From CAZEHO01 sp964511945 (GTDB lineage: Bacteria; Actinomycetota; Acidimicrobiia; Spongiisociales; UBA11373), in assembly GCA_964511945.1 (NCBI GenBank), contig CAZEHO010000006.1, positions 1 to 64,000 on the forward strand: a stretch of 64,000 bases of DNA, in the 5' to 3' direction. The notes below the pieces were generated by a model. That model made no database searches and was not told the DNA's origin. It saw only the letters and a list, made by a program, of their open reading frames with translations. Below are positions 40,404-49,027 of this stretch, one piece after another (within the stretch, counting starts at the first letter, position 1; the number at the start of each line of letters is the position of its first letter). A program made the translations under genes and the position numbers.

Positions 40404-41969
40404 GTGCAGTACCTCGTCCACCACATGTTGCGAGACAGTGCGTGGCGAGACGCACATCGGGAGGCGATCGTCGGATCCGGGCAGCGAATCGACTACGCCA
40501 CCATGGCCGAACGCGTCGCTGCTCTTTCCGGGGGCTTGCAGGCGTTGGGTGTCCGGCGCGGCGATCGCGTCGCCGTCTTCTTGGGTCCAACAGCCTCACT
40601 GCCTCTGGCGATCTTCGCCGCCTCACAGGCCGCCGGCGTGTTCGTGCCGGTTCATCATGGGCTGTTCCCGGATCAGGTTGCGCACATCCTCCGAGACAGC
40701 GGCGCGAAGACACTTATCACCGACGCCGGGCGATGGGAGGGCCTCGCCGACTCCCTAGCAACGCTTCCCGACCTGGCATTCGCCGTGCTCGACGGCCCGC
40801 CGGAGGCCGCCTCCCCGCTCCCAACCTACGATCTGCAGACGCTGCTGGAGCACCCGCCGTCGACCACCGGGGAGACGTGCACCGAGAAGGACTTGGCCGC
40901 CATCCTCTATACGTCCGGATCGACGGGGCTGCCGAAGGGGGTGATGCTGAGTCACGCGAACATCCTGGCCGGTACCGAGATCGTGGCCACGTACTTGTCG
41001 ATCACCCACGCGGATCACTTGCTGGCGGCGTTGCCGTTCAGTTTCGACGCCGGGCTCAATCAATTGATGACGGCCGTCCTCAAGGGTGCCGCCACGATCA
41101 TGGTCGGGTTCCGATTCGGAAGCGACATCGTCCGTGCCGTGGTGGATGAGCGAATCACGGCGCTGGCGGGGGTGCCATCGCTGTGGAGCCTGCTTGCCCA
41201 ACCCAGCTCAGGCCTCGGCAAGCAACCGGTCGACCATCTGCGCTACATCACCAACACGGGCGGTGCGATGCCTCGCACCGTGCTCGCCCGACTTCGAGAG
41301 TTGCTCCCGCACACCGATGTCTACCTGATGTACGGGTTGACCGAAGCATTCCGGTCGACGTACCTGCCCCCGGACGAACTCGACCGGCGCCCGGACTCGA
41401 TCGGCAAAGCAATTCCGAACACCGAGATCCTGGTGATCGACGATCACGGCCGGCGGTGTGGTCCGGGCGACATCGGGGAACTGGTCCATGACGGCCCCAC
41501 GGTCTCGCTCGGCTACTGGGGCAACCCCGAGTTGACCGACCGCGTCCTCAGGCCGCATCCCTATTCTCCTCCGGGGCGCGGCGAGGGCGACCGTGTCTGC
41601 TATTCGGGCGATCTCGTCACGATGGACGGGGACGGGTTCTTGTATTTCGTCGGCCGTCGCGACAACCAGATCAAATCAAGCGGCTTCCGCATCAGCCCCA
41701 CCGAGGTCGAAGAGATCATCTGTCGGATCGCACCGATTCGACAGGCGGCCGTCGTCGGGGTTCCCGATCCCGTGCTCGGCCAGCATCTCGTCGCCTTCGC
41801 AATCCCGGATGAGGATGCAGGTAGCTTGGAGGCGGCGGAGATCCTGGTGCGCTGTGCCGGAGCGATGCCCCCGGGGTCACAGCGTCAGCCAGTGTCCCGC
41901 AGATTTGACTACACGAATGTTTCGATCGCACTAGCTTGGAGGCTTCGGGTCCTTGATCCGAAGCCATGA
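40404..41969 (+). CDS. AMP-dependent acyl ligase, C-terminus truncated
   Basis: ANL-superfamily enzyme that adenylates a carboxylate and loads it on CoA or the adjacent carrier protein. Present motifs: A3 ILYTSGSTGLPKGVM, A5 MYGLTEAF, A7 YSGDLV and A8 VGRRDNQIKSSGFRISPTEVEE. It resembles the exosortase A-associated acyl ligase family. After EILVRCAGAMP near residue 490 homology stops. The A10 segment with the catalytic Lys (PxGKxxR) is missing, and about 30 unrelated codons follow up to the promoter of the next gene. It may keep only partial activity. GTG start 2 bp after the carrier protein stop. Confidence 0.82.
   Translation: MQYLVHHMLRDSAWRDAHREAIVGSGQRIDYATMAERVAALSGGLQALGVRRGDRVAVFLGPTASLPLAIFAASQAAGVFVPVHHGLFPDQVAHILRDSGAKTLITDAGRWEGLADSLATLPDLAFAVLDGPPEAASPLPTYDLQTLLEHPPSTTGETCTEKDLAAILYTSGSTGLPKGVMLSHANILAGTEIVATYLSITHADHLLAALPFSFDAGLNQLMTAVLKGAATIMVGFRFGSDIVRAVVDERITALAGVPSLWSLLAQPSSGLGKQPVDHLRYITNTGGAMPRTVLARLRELLPHTDVYLMYGLTEAFRSTYLPPDELDRRPDSIGKAIPNTEILVIDDHGRRCGPGDIGELVHDGPTVSLGYWGNPELTDRVLRPHPYSPPGRGEGDRVCYSGDLVTMDGDGFLYFVGRRDNQIKSSGFRISPTEVEEIICRIAPIRQAAVVGVPDPVLGQHLVAFAIPDEDAGSLEAAEILVRCAGAMPPGSQRQPVSRRFDYTNVSIALAWRLRVLDPKP
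41905..41934 (+). promoter_or_regulatory. Possible promoter of the oligopeptide ABC operon
   Basis: TTGACT (41905-41910) is followed after 18 bases by CACTAG (41929-41934). The -10 is weak. It lies inside the 3' part of the truncated ligase frame. Confidence 0.35.
41941..41965 (+). promoter_or_regulatory. Leader hairpin before the ABC binding protein gene
   Basis: GGCTTCGG-(GTCCTTGAT)-CCGAAGCC is a perfect 8-bp stem ending 17 bases before the ATG and just upstream of the ribosome-binding site GAGAGGCAGG. It could stabilise the mRNA 5' end or serve as an operator. Confidence 0.4.
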
Positions 41970-41982
41970 AAGAGAGGCAGGA

Positions 41983-43731
41983 ATGAAGAGACCATTGATA
42001 TGGGTTGCGCTGATCCTCGCGCTGACGCTCGTCGCTGCCGCGTGCGGCGATGATGATGCCGATACCACAGCAGCCCCGACGACCACGGCCGCTCCTGCGA
42101 CCACCGCGGCTCCAACGACGACAGCGGCTCCCGCTGCGTTCGAGGGCAAGGTGCTCGACTCAGGCGGTTGTGGGCGCGATCTCGGCTACACCGACGATGA
42201 CGGCGAACCCGTCCTGTATGAAGGCAGGGTCGACACGATCACGGCGGTGGACGAATACACGGTCGAGTTCAAGCTTTGTGGCCCGCATCCGGCCTTCCTG
42301 GCGCAGATCGCCTTCGGCGTCTTCGGCATCCAGCCGGAGGAGCACCTCGAAGCCACGGGCGGTGCGCCGCTCGACAATCCGGTCGGGACCGGCCCCTACA
42401 GCCTCGAGCAGTGGGTGCGCGGCGACTCGGTGGTGTTCAAGCGCTTCGACGACTACTACGGGCAGAAGCCGGCTCATGAGACGGCCGTGCTCCGTTGGGC
42501 GACGGAGAGCGCCGGGCGCCTTCTGGAGCTCCAGGCCGGCCAGGTGGACGGAATCACCTTCCCCGGCACCGAGGATCTGGCGACCATCGATGACGATCCG
42601 AACCTGATCCTGCTGGACAAGCCGGAGCCGAACATCTTCTACGTGGGCTTCACTGATATCTTCCCGCCGTTTGATGACGTTCGGGTACGCCAGGCCATCG
42701 GCCTCGCGCTCGACCGGCAGCGGATCGTGGATACGTTCTACGCCCCCGGGTCGGAAGTGGCTTCTCACTTCACGCCGTGCTCGGTAGAGAACGGCTGTCA
42801 GGGTGAAGCCTGGTACGACCAGGATGTTGCCGCCGCTCAGGCGTTGCTTGCCGACGCCGGCTTCGCGGATGGGTTCGAGACTTCCATCTACTACCGCGAC
42901 GTCACCCGCGGCTATCTGCCGACACCGGGCGATGTGGCAGCCGATCTGCAGGCGCAGCTCAGGGAAACCCTGAACATCGAAGCCGAGATCGTGCAGATGG
43001 AGTCGGGTGAGTTCATCCAGCAGTGCTCGACCTTCGGTCAGTGCGACGGGATCCACTTGCTTGGTTGGACGGGTGACTACCCGCACGTGACCAACTTCCT
43101 GGACTTCCACTTCGCAGACGGCAATTCCCAGTTCGGAGTTCCCCATCCGGAGATCTTCGAACCGCTGGCGATTGCGGCGTCTGAGCCGGATCCGGCGGTG
43201 GCGGCCCCGCTCTATGAGGAGGCCAACAACGCCATCAAGGAACTGGTCCCGATGGTGCCGATCGCCCACGCCGGCGCGTTCTTCGCAGCCGGTGCCGGCG
43301 TCGACGGTGCTCACGCGACCCCGTGGGGCCATGTGCAGCTCAACCTGTGGGACAACGGCACCGACACGCTGGTGTTCATGCAGGGCAACGAGCCGATCTC
43401 GCTGTATTGCTCCGATGAGAGCGATGGCGAGTCGCTGCGGGCGTGCGGCCAGGTGGTGGAGGCTCTGTACTCCTACACCACCGACGGCGAAGTGCAACCG
43501 CAGCTCGCCACCGAGTGCACCTCCAACGCCGACCTGAGCGTGTGGAGCTGCACGCTGCGTGAAGGCGTCATGTTCCACGACGGAACTACGTTCGATGCCA
43601 ACGACGTGGTGGCTTCGTACACCGCGGGCCTCGATGCGTCCAGTGCGCTGCACGTCGGCAACAGCGGCGCGTTCGAGTACTACGACTACCTGTGGAAGGG
43701 CCTGATCAATCCTCCGGCCCCGGAGAGCTAA
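41983..43731 (+). CDS. Oligopeptide ABC substrate-binding lipoprotein, circularly permuted SBP_bac_5
   Basis: The 582-residue lipoprotein (lipobox TLVAAACGD, Thr/Ala linker to about residue 48) binds peptides or similar solutes outside the cell. It begins with the middle of a family 5 binding protein (VDTITAVDEYTVEFKL, NPVGTGPYSLEQWVRGD, PPFDDVRVRQAIGLALDRQ). It ends with what is normally the N-terminal part (NEPISLYC, VVEALYSYTTDGEVQPQLA, TLREGVMFHDGTTFDANDVV). The order is circularly permuted relative to DppA/OppA. ATG 41983 follows a GAGAGGCAGG site. First gene of a five-gene transport operon. Confidence 0.85.
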   Translation: MKRPLIWVALILALTLVAAACGDDDADTTAAPTTTAAPATTAAPTTTAAPAAFEGKVLDSGGCGRDLGYTDDDGEPVLYEGRVDTITAVDEYTVEFKLCGPHPAFLAQIAFGVFGIQPEEHLEATGGAPLDNPVGTGPYSLEQWVRGDSVVFKRFDDYYGQKPAHETAVLRWATESAGRLLELQAGQVDGITFPGTEDLATIDDDPNLILLDKPEPNIFYVGFTDIFPPFDDVRVRQAIGLALDRQRIVDTFYAPGSEVASHFTPCSVENGCQGEAWYDQDVAAAQALLADAGFADGFETSIYYRDVTRGYLPTPGDVAADLQAQLRETLNIEAEIVQMESGEFIQQCSTFGQCDGIHLLGWTGDYPHVTNFLDFHFADGNSQFGVPHPEIFEPLAIAASEPDPAVAAPLYEEANNAIKELVPMVPIAHAGAFFAAGAGVDGAHATPWGHVQLNLWDNGTDTLVFMQGNEPISLYCSDESDGESLRACGQVVEALYSYTTDGEVQPQLATECTSNADLSVWSCTLREGVMFHDGTTFDANDVVASYTAGLDASSALHVGNSGAFEYYDYLWKGLINPPAPES

Positions 43732-43755
43732 GAGCCCATTTCACAGCCGAGATGA

Positions 43756-43785
43756 CGAGGGGGAGGCCGGTCGGCCTCCCCCTCG
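43756..43785 (+). terminator. Intercistronic hairpin between binding protein and permease genes
   Basis: CGAGGGGGAGGCC-GGTC-GGCCTCCCCCTCG is a perfect 13-bp GC-rich stem 25 bases after the binding-protein stop and 18 before the permease start. No T-run follows. It likely acts as a partial terminator or 3'-end stabiliser, raising binding-protein expression over the permease genes. Confidence 0.65.
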
Positions 43786-43803
43786 CCTAGTATCCGGCAA
43801 CCG

Positions 43804-44883
43804 ATGGTCAGCTACATTCTCCGACGCGTGCTCCTGGCGATCCCGGTCCTCATCGGGATCGTTCTTGTTGTTTTTCTGCTCATTCGGGCCATCCCCGGGG
43901 ACCCGTGCACCGCGCTGCTCGGGGAACGGGCCACCGAAGAGGCGTGCGAACGCTTCGACGCGGCGAACGGACTCAACGAGCCCGTCTGGGTCCAGCTCGG
44001 CATCTACATGAAGAACGTGGTCACCCTTGACCTCGGCGAGTCGGTGCGGTTCTCCCGTCCCGTGAACCAACTCCTCATCGAACGGCTGCCGCTGACCACC
44101 GAGCTGGCGCTGTCGGCGCTCACACTGGCGGTGCTGGTCGGCGTCCCGATGGGGATCATCGCGGCCCGGAGACACAACACCGCGGTGGACACCGGAACGA
44201 TGGCGCTGGCCAACGTGGGCGTCTCGATGCCGGTCTTCTGGCTGGGTTTGATGCTGGCCTATCTGTTCGCACTCGTGCTCAAGGACACGTGGTTCCAATT
44301 ACCACCGTCGGGTCGGCTGAGCGCCGGCGTCTTCTCCGTCCCCTACTACGAAGTGTGGGGCTGGGACCTGCAGGAAGGATCCTTCTGGGCGAAGTTCCAC
44401 GAGTACGTCGGTAACCACTACATGTTCAACAACCTGATCACCGGCCAATGGCAAGTCCTCGGGGACGCGATCAAGCACATGATTCTCCCCGCAGTCGCCC
44501 TGGCCACCATTCCGCTGTCGATCATCGCCCGGATCACCCGGAGTTCGCTGCTGGAGGTCATGGGCAAGGACTACATCCGCACGGCCCGGGCGAAGGGAGT
44601 GCGCGAGATCAGCGTCGTACGGGGGCACGCGTTCCGCAATGCCATGCTTCCGGTCGTGACCATCATCGGACTGCAGTTGGGCACCTTGCTCGGAGGGGCT
44701 GTGCTCACCGAAACGGTGTTCAACTTATCCGGCATCGGTCGGGCGCTGTTCGATGCAATCACCGGGCGCGACTACGCCGTAGTGCAGGGTTTCACAGTCG
44801 TCGTGGCCGCCGGCTACGTGATCGTCAATCTGCTCGTTGACCTGTCCTATGCCTATCTCGACCCGAGGATCAGACTCGAATGA
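43804..44883 (+). CDS. Oligopeptide ABC transporter permease (DppB/OppB-like)
   Basis: Inner-membrane permease subunit, 359 residues, with six main helices. The start is typical (SYILRRVLLAIPVLIGIVLVVFLLIR). The EAA loop that docks the ATPase is near DYIRTARAKGVREISVVRGHAFRNAMLPVV, residues about 258-286. An extended insertion between helices (around YYEVWGWDLQEGSFWAKF) is a little longer than in E. coli DppB. Its stop overlaps the next gene by 4 bp. Confidence 0.92.
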   Translation: MVSYILRRVLLAIPVLIGIVLVVFLLIRAIPGDPCTALLGERATEEACERFDAANGLNEPVWVQLGIYMKNVVTLDLGESVRFSRPVNQLLIERLPLTTELALSALTLAVLVGVPMGIIAARRHNTAVDTGTMALANVGVSMPVFWLGLMLAYLFALVLKDTWFQLPPSGRLSAGVFSVPYYEVWGWDLQEGSFWAKFHEYVGNHYMFNNLITGQWQVLGDAIKHMILPAVALATIPLSIIARITRSSLLEVMGKDYIRTARAKGVREISVVRGHAFRNAMLPVVTIIGLQLGTLLGGAVLTETVFNLSGIGRALFDAITGRDYAVVQGFTVVVAAGYVIVNLLVDLSYAYLDPRIRLE

Positions 44884-45836
44884 CCAATCGCAAAGAAGCC
44901 ATTCAGCGCCTCGAAGCTGAAGCGGGCGATGTCGATCGTCTCTTCGAGAAACCCCTGACCCAGTGGCGGCTGGTGTTGCGGCGGTTCAGGGGCCGGCGTT
45001 CGGGGATGATCGGGCTCGGCATCGTCCTGTTCCTCATCCTGATCGCACTGCTGGCACCCGTGCTGGCCCCCTACGGGCCCGCCGAGATCCTGATCGGGAA
45101 AGAGGATGTGCGCAGATACGACGATCCGTGTGTGCACCTGTTCGGCTGCGACCCCGAGACGCCGCAGCACATCATGGGAATCGACGGCAACGTGCGTGAT
45201 GAGTTCTCCCGGGTCATCTTCGGATCCCGTGTCAGCCTGACCCTGGGGTTCTTCACGGTCACCCTGGCACTCGTCGTCGGATCGGCCCTGGGCGCCATCG
45301 CCGGCTACAAGGGGGGCTGGCTCGACAACATCATCATGCGGTTCATGGATGTCATCCTGGGGTTCCCCGCCTTGCTGCTGGCGATCGCCATCGTGGCCGT
45401 GCTCGGTCGGGGACTCCGTAACGCGCTGCTGGCCATCGCCATTGTCACGATGCCCGGCTACGCCCGGGTCATGCGAGCCCAGGTGTTGGCGATCAAGGAG
45501 AGCGACTTCGTGGCGGCCTCGCGGGCTCTCGGAGCCTCGGCTCGCCAAGTACTGATCCGCCGGGTCATTCCCAACGCGATGACTCCGCTCGTGGTGCTGG
45601 CGACCCTCGGCATCGCAACCGCGATCCTCGAGGCGGCCGGGCTGTCGTTCCTCGGCCTCGGGGCGCAACCCCCGCAGGCTGAGTGGGGCTCGATGCTGGC
45701 CTCGGAGCGGAATCAGGTGTTCACCGCACCCCACCTGGTGTTTTTCCCCGGTCTCGCGATCATGATCACGGTGCTCGGCTTCAACCTCATGGGCGACGGT
45801 CTACGTGACGCCCTCGACCCAACGCTGCATCGATGA
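44880..45836 (+). CDS. Oligopeptide ABC transporter permease (DppC/OppC-like)
   Basis: Second permease, 318 residues. The N-terminal helix follows RRFRGRRSGMIGLGIVLFL. The HIMGIDGNVRDEFSRVIFGSR motif of this family (usually HxxGTDxxGRDxxSR) is altered with Asn-Val for Gly-Arg. The EAA loop is ESDFVAASRALGASARQVLIRRVIPN. It pairs with the previous permease to form the channel. ATGA overlaps on both sides indicate coupled translation. Confidence 0.92.
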   Translation: MTNRKEAIQRLEAEAGDVDRLFEKPLTQWRLVLRRFRGRRSGMIGLGIVLFLILIALLAPVLAPYGPAEILIGKEDVRRYDDPCVHLFGCDPETPQHIMGIDGNVRDEFSRVIFGSRVSLTLGFFTVTLALVVGSALGAIAGYKGGWLDNIIMRFMDVILGFPALLLAIAIVAVLGRGLRNALLAIAIVTMPGYARVMRAQVLAIKESDFVAASRALGASARQVLIRRVIPNAMTPLVVLATLGIATAILEAAGLSFLGLGAQPPQAEWGSMLASERNQVFTAPHLVFFPGLAIMITVLGFNLMGDGLRDALDPTLHR

Positions 45837-46885
45837 GCGTCGACAAGCCTGCCCCCGAGGTCGAGAACGGGTTCACCGAGGCACTCGTCGCCGGGGAGCC
45901 CTTGCTGGAAATCCGCGGGTTGAAGACCCACTTCGACACCCGCGAGGGGGTGGTCACGGCCGTCGATGCCCTCGACCTGCATATCGATCGCGGCGAGGTG
46001 CTCGGTCTGGTCGGGGAGTCGGGCTGCGGCAAGTCGGTTGCCTCATTCTCGATCATGGGGCTGGTTCCCCATCCCGGGCGCGTCGTTGCAGGGGAGATCC
46101 TCTTTGCCGGAAAGAACCTGGTCGAGATGAGCAAGAGCGAACTGCGCGATCTGCGCGGCGAGCACATCTCGATGATCTTCCAGCAGCCAACCTCGTCGCT
46201 GAATCCGGTCCATCGGGTCGGAGCTCAGATCCGCGAGGTGTTCGAACTCCATCGTGAATGGTCAAAGGACGTCGAAGAGGAACGGGTCACGGAGATGCTC
46301 GCGATGGTCGGGATCCCTGACCCGGAGAGCCGGGCGAGTTCATTTCCTCATGAGATGTCCGGTGGCATGGCCCAGCGGGTGATGATCGCTATGGCGCTCG
46401 CCTGTCAGCCGGAGCTGCTCATCGCCGATGAACCGACCACAGCGCTGGATGTGACCATCCAGGCGCAGATCCTCGATCTGATTCGCGACCTTCAGCGTGA
46501 CTTCAACACAGCAGTGCTGCTGATCACTCATGACCTCGGCATCGTGGCGGAGATGGCAGACCGGGTCGCCGTCATGTACGCCGGCGAGATCGTCGAGGAG
46601 TCCGACGTTCGTACGATCTTCCAGCAGCCTCTTCATCCATACACCCAGGGACTCATCGGTTCGATTCCGGTGCTGGGAGTCGTCAAGGACGTTCTCGAGA
46701 CTATCCCCGGGGTCGTGCCGTCGCTGATCGACCTGCCCGCCGGTTGCCGATTTGCTACGCGGTGCGTGGCCCGGATCGAGAACGACCTCGAGATCTGTAC
46801 GAGGGAGAAACCGGATCTCCTGGAGACCTCGGCGGGGCACAGAGTCCGCTGCTGGCTGTACGAGGAGGGTGCCTCCGATGGCTGA
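45833..46885 (+). CDS. Oligopeptide ABC transporter ATPase (DppD/OppD-like)
   Basis: First ATPase subunit, 350 residues. Walker A GLVGESGCGKSVAS near residue 61, Q-loop IFQQPTSSLNPV, signature MSGGMAQRVMIAMAL, Walker B LLIADEPTTALDVT and H-loop LLITHDL are intact. The C-terminal oligopeptide_HTH-type extension has GCRFATRCV...C, whose Cys may bind an iron-sulfur cluster as in OppD/DppD. Overlaps the next gene by 8 bp. Confidence 0.93.
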   Translation: MSVDKPAPEVENGFTEALVAGEPLLEIRGLKTHFDTREGVVTAVDALDLHIDRGEVLGLVGESGCGKSVASFSIMGLVPHPGRVVAGEILFAGKNLVEMSKSELRDLRGEHISMIFQQPTSSLNPVHRVGAQIREVFELHREWSKDVEEERVTEMLAMVGIPDPESRASSFPHEMSGGMAQRVMIAMALACQPELLIADEPTTALDVTIQAQILDLIRDLQRDFNTAVLLITHDLGIVAEMADRVAVMYAGEIVEESDVRTIFQQPLHPYTQGLIGSIPVLGVVKDVLETIPGVVPSLIDLPAGCRFATRCVARIENDLEICTREKPDLLETSAGHRVRCWLYEEGASDG

Positions 46886-47894
46886 GAACCTCGTCGAGAT
46901 CCGTGATCTGGTCAAGGAGTTCCCGGTGACCGGGGGCATCTTCCACCGCCGTGTCGGCACCGTGAATGCCGTGGCCGGAGTCGACCTGGACATCGTCAAG
47001 GGTGAAGCGCTGGGGTTGGTCGGCGAGTCCGGGTGTGGGAAGACAACACTCGGCCGGATGCTGGTGCGGTTGCTCGAGCCCACCAGTGGCACGATCAGTT
47101 TCGACGGCGCCGACATCACCCACCTCGACGGAAAGCACCTCAAACCCTTCCGGAAGCGGATGCAGATCATCTTCCAGGATCCGTTCGGGTCTCTCGACCC
47201 GCGATCGCAGATCGGGGACTCGATTTCCGAGGGCCTTCGCCTCCACGGCGTGAGCAACAGGGACGAACGCGAGGAACGGGTGACGAGGATGCTGGAGATC
47301 GTCGGCCTGCGGGGGGCGCATGCGGGCCGGTATCCGCACGAGTTCTCCGGTGGCCAGAGGCAGCGGATCGGCATCGCCCGGGCCCTGATCCTCGAACCCG
47401 ATCTCGTGGTTGCCGACGAGCCGGTATCGGCCCTCGACGTGTCGGTTCAGGCTCAGGTGCTCAATCTGCTCCGGGAACTCCAGGCCGAGCTGAACCTCAC
47501 GCTCTTGTTCATTGCCCACAACCTGGCGGTGGTCGAGCACATCTCGGATCGGGTTGCCGTCATGTACCTGGGCCGGATCGTCGAGCTGACCGACCGCGAC
47601 ACCCTTTATCGCGATCCGCTTCACCCCTATACCGAAGCGCTGCTTTCTGCCATCCCGATGCCCGATCCTGATCGCCCGAAGAAGCGGCAGATCCTCAGCG
47701 GCGAGATCCCTTCGCCCTTGAACCCGCCTTCCGGCTGTCACTTCCATCCGCGGTGCCCGATCGCCCTCGAGGGAGTCTGCGATGTGCAGTCCCCGGATCT
47801 CCTGGCGGCCGACAAGGCGCAAGATCATCTCGCTGCGTGCCACCTGCGGACGGGTGAACACGTCGAGTTCGATCCCCGGCCGGCCAAGCAGTAG
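46878..47894 (+). CDS. Oligopeptide ABC transporter ATPase (DppF/OppF-like)
   Basis: Second ATPase subunit, 338 residues. It has Walker A GLVGESGCGKTTLG, Q-loop IIFQDPFGSLDPR, signature FSGGQRQRIGIARAL, Walker B LVVADEPVSALDVS and H-loop LLFIAHNL. The C-terminus has GCHFHPRCPIALEGVC. ATG 46878 lies within the end of the previous gene after GGAGGGTGC. With the partner ATPase it forms a heterodimer driving import. Last gene of the operon. Confidence 0.93.
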   Translation: MAENLVEIRDLVKEFPVTGGIFHRRVGTVNAVAGVDLDIVKGEALGLVGESGCGKTTLGRMLVRLLEPTSGTISFDGADITHLDGKHLKPFRKRMQIIFQDPFGSLDPRSQIGDSISEGLRLHGVSNRDEREERVTRMLEIVGLRGAHAGRYPHEFSGGQRQRIGIARALILEPDLVVADEPVSALDVSVQAQVLNLLRELQAELNLTLLFIAHNLAVVEHISDRVAVMYLGRIVELTDRDTLYRDPLHPYTEALLSAIPMPDPDRPKKRQILSGEIPSPLNPPSGCHFHPRCPIALEGVCDVQSPDLLAADKAQDHLAACHLRTGEHVEFDPRPAKQ

Positions 47895-47918
47895 GGGCGG
47901 CCGAGCGCGACACGTCCG

Positions 47919-48167
47919 CTAGCCCTTCTTGGTTGCCTTTGGCGGTAGCGAGCCGATCCAGTCCCAGGCCTGATTGGACCACGGAGCCAACTGGTCCGGT
48001 GCGGCGAGCAGGTCCGCGGGGATCGACACATACCCGCGCATCACGCTGCCGTACTGCATCACCGGTCCGCTCTCGAACTCGTCCCGGAACTGCTCGCCGA
48101 GCTCGTCGGAAAGCCGCAGCGCTTCGTCCTTTCGTTGCGGGGCAAATGTGGAGGACTTGTGAACGCA
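47919..48167 (-). pseudogene. TfoX/MmcQ-like protein, C-terminal remnant
   Basis: An 82-codon frame without a start codon, preceded by an in-frame stop, reads QRKDEALRLSDELGEQF, then MRGYVSIPADLL, and ends WDWIGSLPPKATKKG. It resembles the C-terminus of TfoX-N-terminal-domain small proteins, which end in MxxYVxxP...SLPPK. The N-terminal half is absent. Family assignment is tentative. It is convergent with the transport operon. Confidence 0.5.
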
Positions 48168-48283
48168 TCACGGAGGAGTGTGGAGGCGGCGCATGCCGGG
48201 CAGCCCCTGCGAGCGGGACCTCCGGCCCTGGTGGTGCTCGCACAATCGGGCACGATGAAACGAACGGCATCGAGGAGGACCAC

Positions 48284-48970
48284 ATGGCGGGACGGCTCGA
48301 GCGGGGCGCAGGCCGACCTCCTGGAGTTGGGGTGCCGGCTGCACTCGAGGGAGTCGCCCTGCTCTTGTGGCACACAGTCGCCACCCCGTTCATTGGCCGC
48401 CGCCGGCTCCGGTGGGGAACCGTGGAAACCGAGTCGACCGATCCGCTGCCGGGCGATGAACACGTTCCCGACCCCAAATGGACGTACACCCTCGGCGTCG
48501 GGATCGATGCGCCTCCGGAATCGGTGTGGCCCTGGATCGCGCAGCTCGGGCAGGGGAGGGGCGGCTTCTACACCTATCAGGGGCTGGAGAACCTGGCCGG
48601 CTGCAAGATCGTCAACACCGACGAGATCCTGGCCGAACACCAGCATCCGCAGGTGGGGGAGGGCATCCTCCTGCACCCGACCGCACCACCGATGCGAATC
48701 GAGACGGTGGCTCCACCCACGGCCCTCGTGCTAGTGGGCTCGCCCGCCGGCATGGAGTCGGAGGAGAGTTGGGGCCTTTCGACCTGGCAGTTCGCCGTCC
48801 ATCCGGGTCCCGGTGGCGGCAGCCGCTTCTTGACCCGGGGCCGGTACGACTACTCCCCGGATTGGAAAGCCCGCCTCACGTTCAGCCGGTTCCCGATCGA
48901 GGTCATCAGCTTCGTGATGAGTCGCAAGATGATGCTGGGCATCAAGGAACTGGCCGAGCGGAGCGCCTGA
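48284..48970 (+). CDS. SRPBCC (START-like) superfamily protein
   Basis: The 228-residue protein has an N-terminal hydrophobic segment (ALEGVALLLWHTVATPFIG) and then a helix-grip fold: TYTLGVGIDAPPESVWPWIAQLGQGRGGFY is the start typical of polyketide-cyclase/SRPBCC proteins. Later WGLSTWQFAVHPGPGGGSRFL fits the family sheet. Such proteins bind hydrophobic ligands; no catalytic role can be given. ATG 48284 follows GAGGAGG at the right distance. Confidence 0.8.
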   Translation: MAGRLERGAGRPPGVGVPAALEGVALLLWHTVATPFIGRRRLRWGTVETESTDPLPGDEHVPDPKWTYTLGVGIDAPPESVWPWIAQLGQGRGGFYTYQGLENLAGCKIVNTDEILAEHQHPQVGEGILLHPTAPPMRIETVAPPTALVLVGSPAGMESEESWGLSTWQFAVHPGPGGGSRFLTRGRYDYSPDWKARLTFSRFPIEVISFVMSRKMMLGIKELAERSA

Positions 48971-49027
48971 CGCGATCCAGTTCCGGGCGCGAATGCGGGC
49001 TCGATGGATCGGCTCAAGTCCGGCGCG

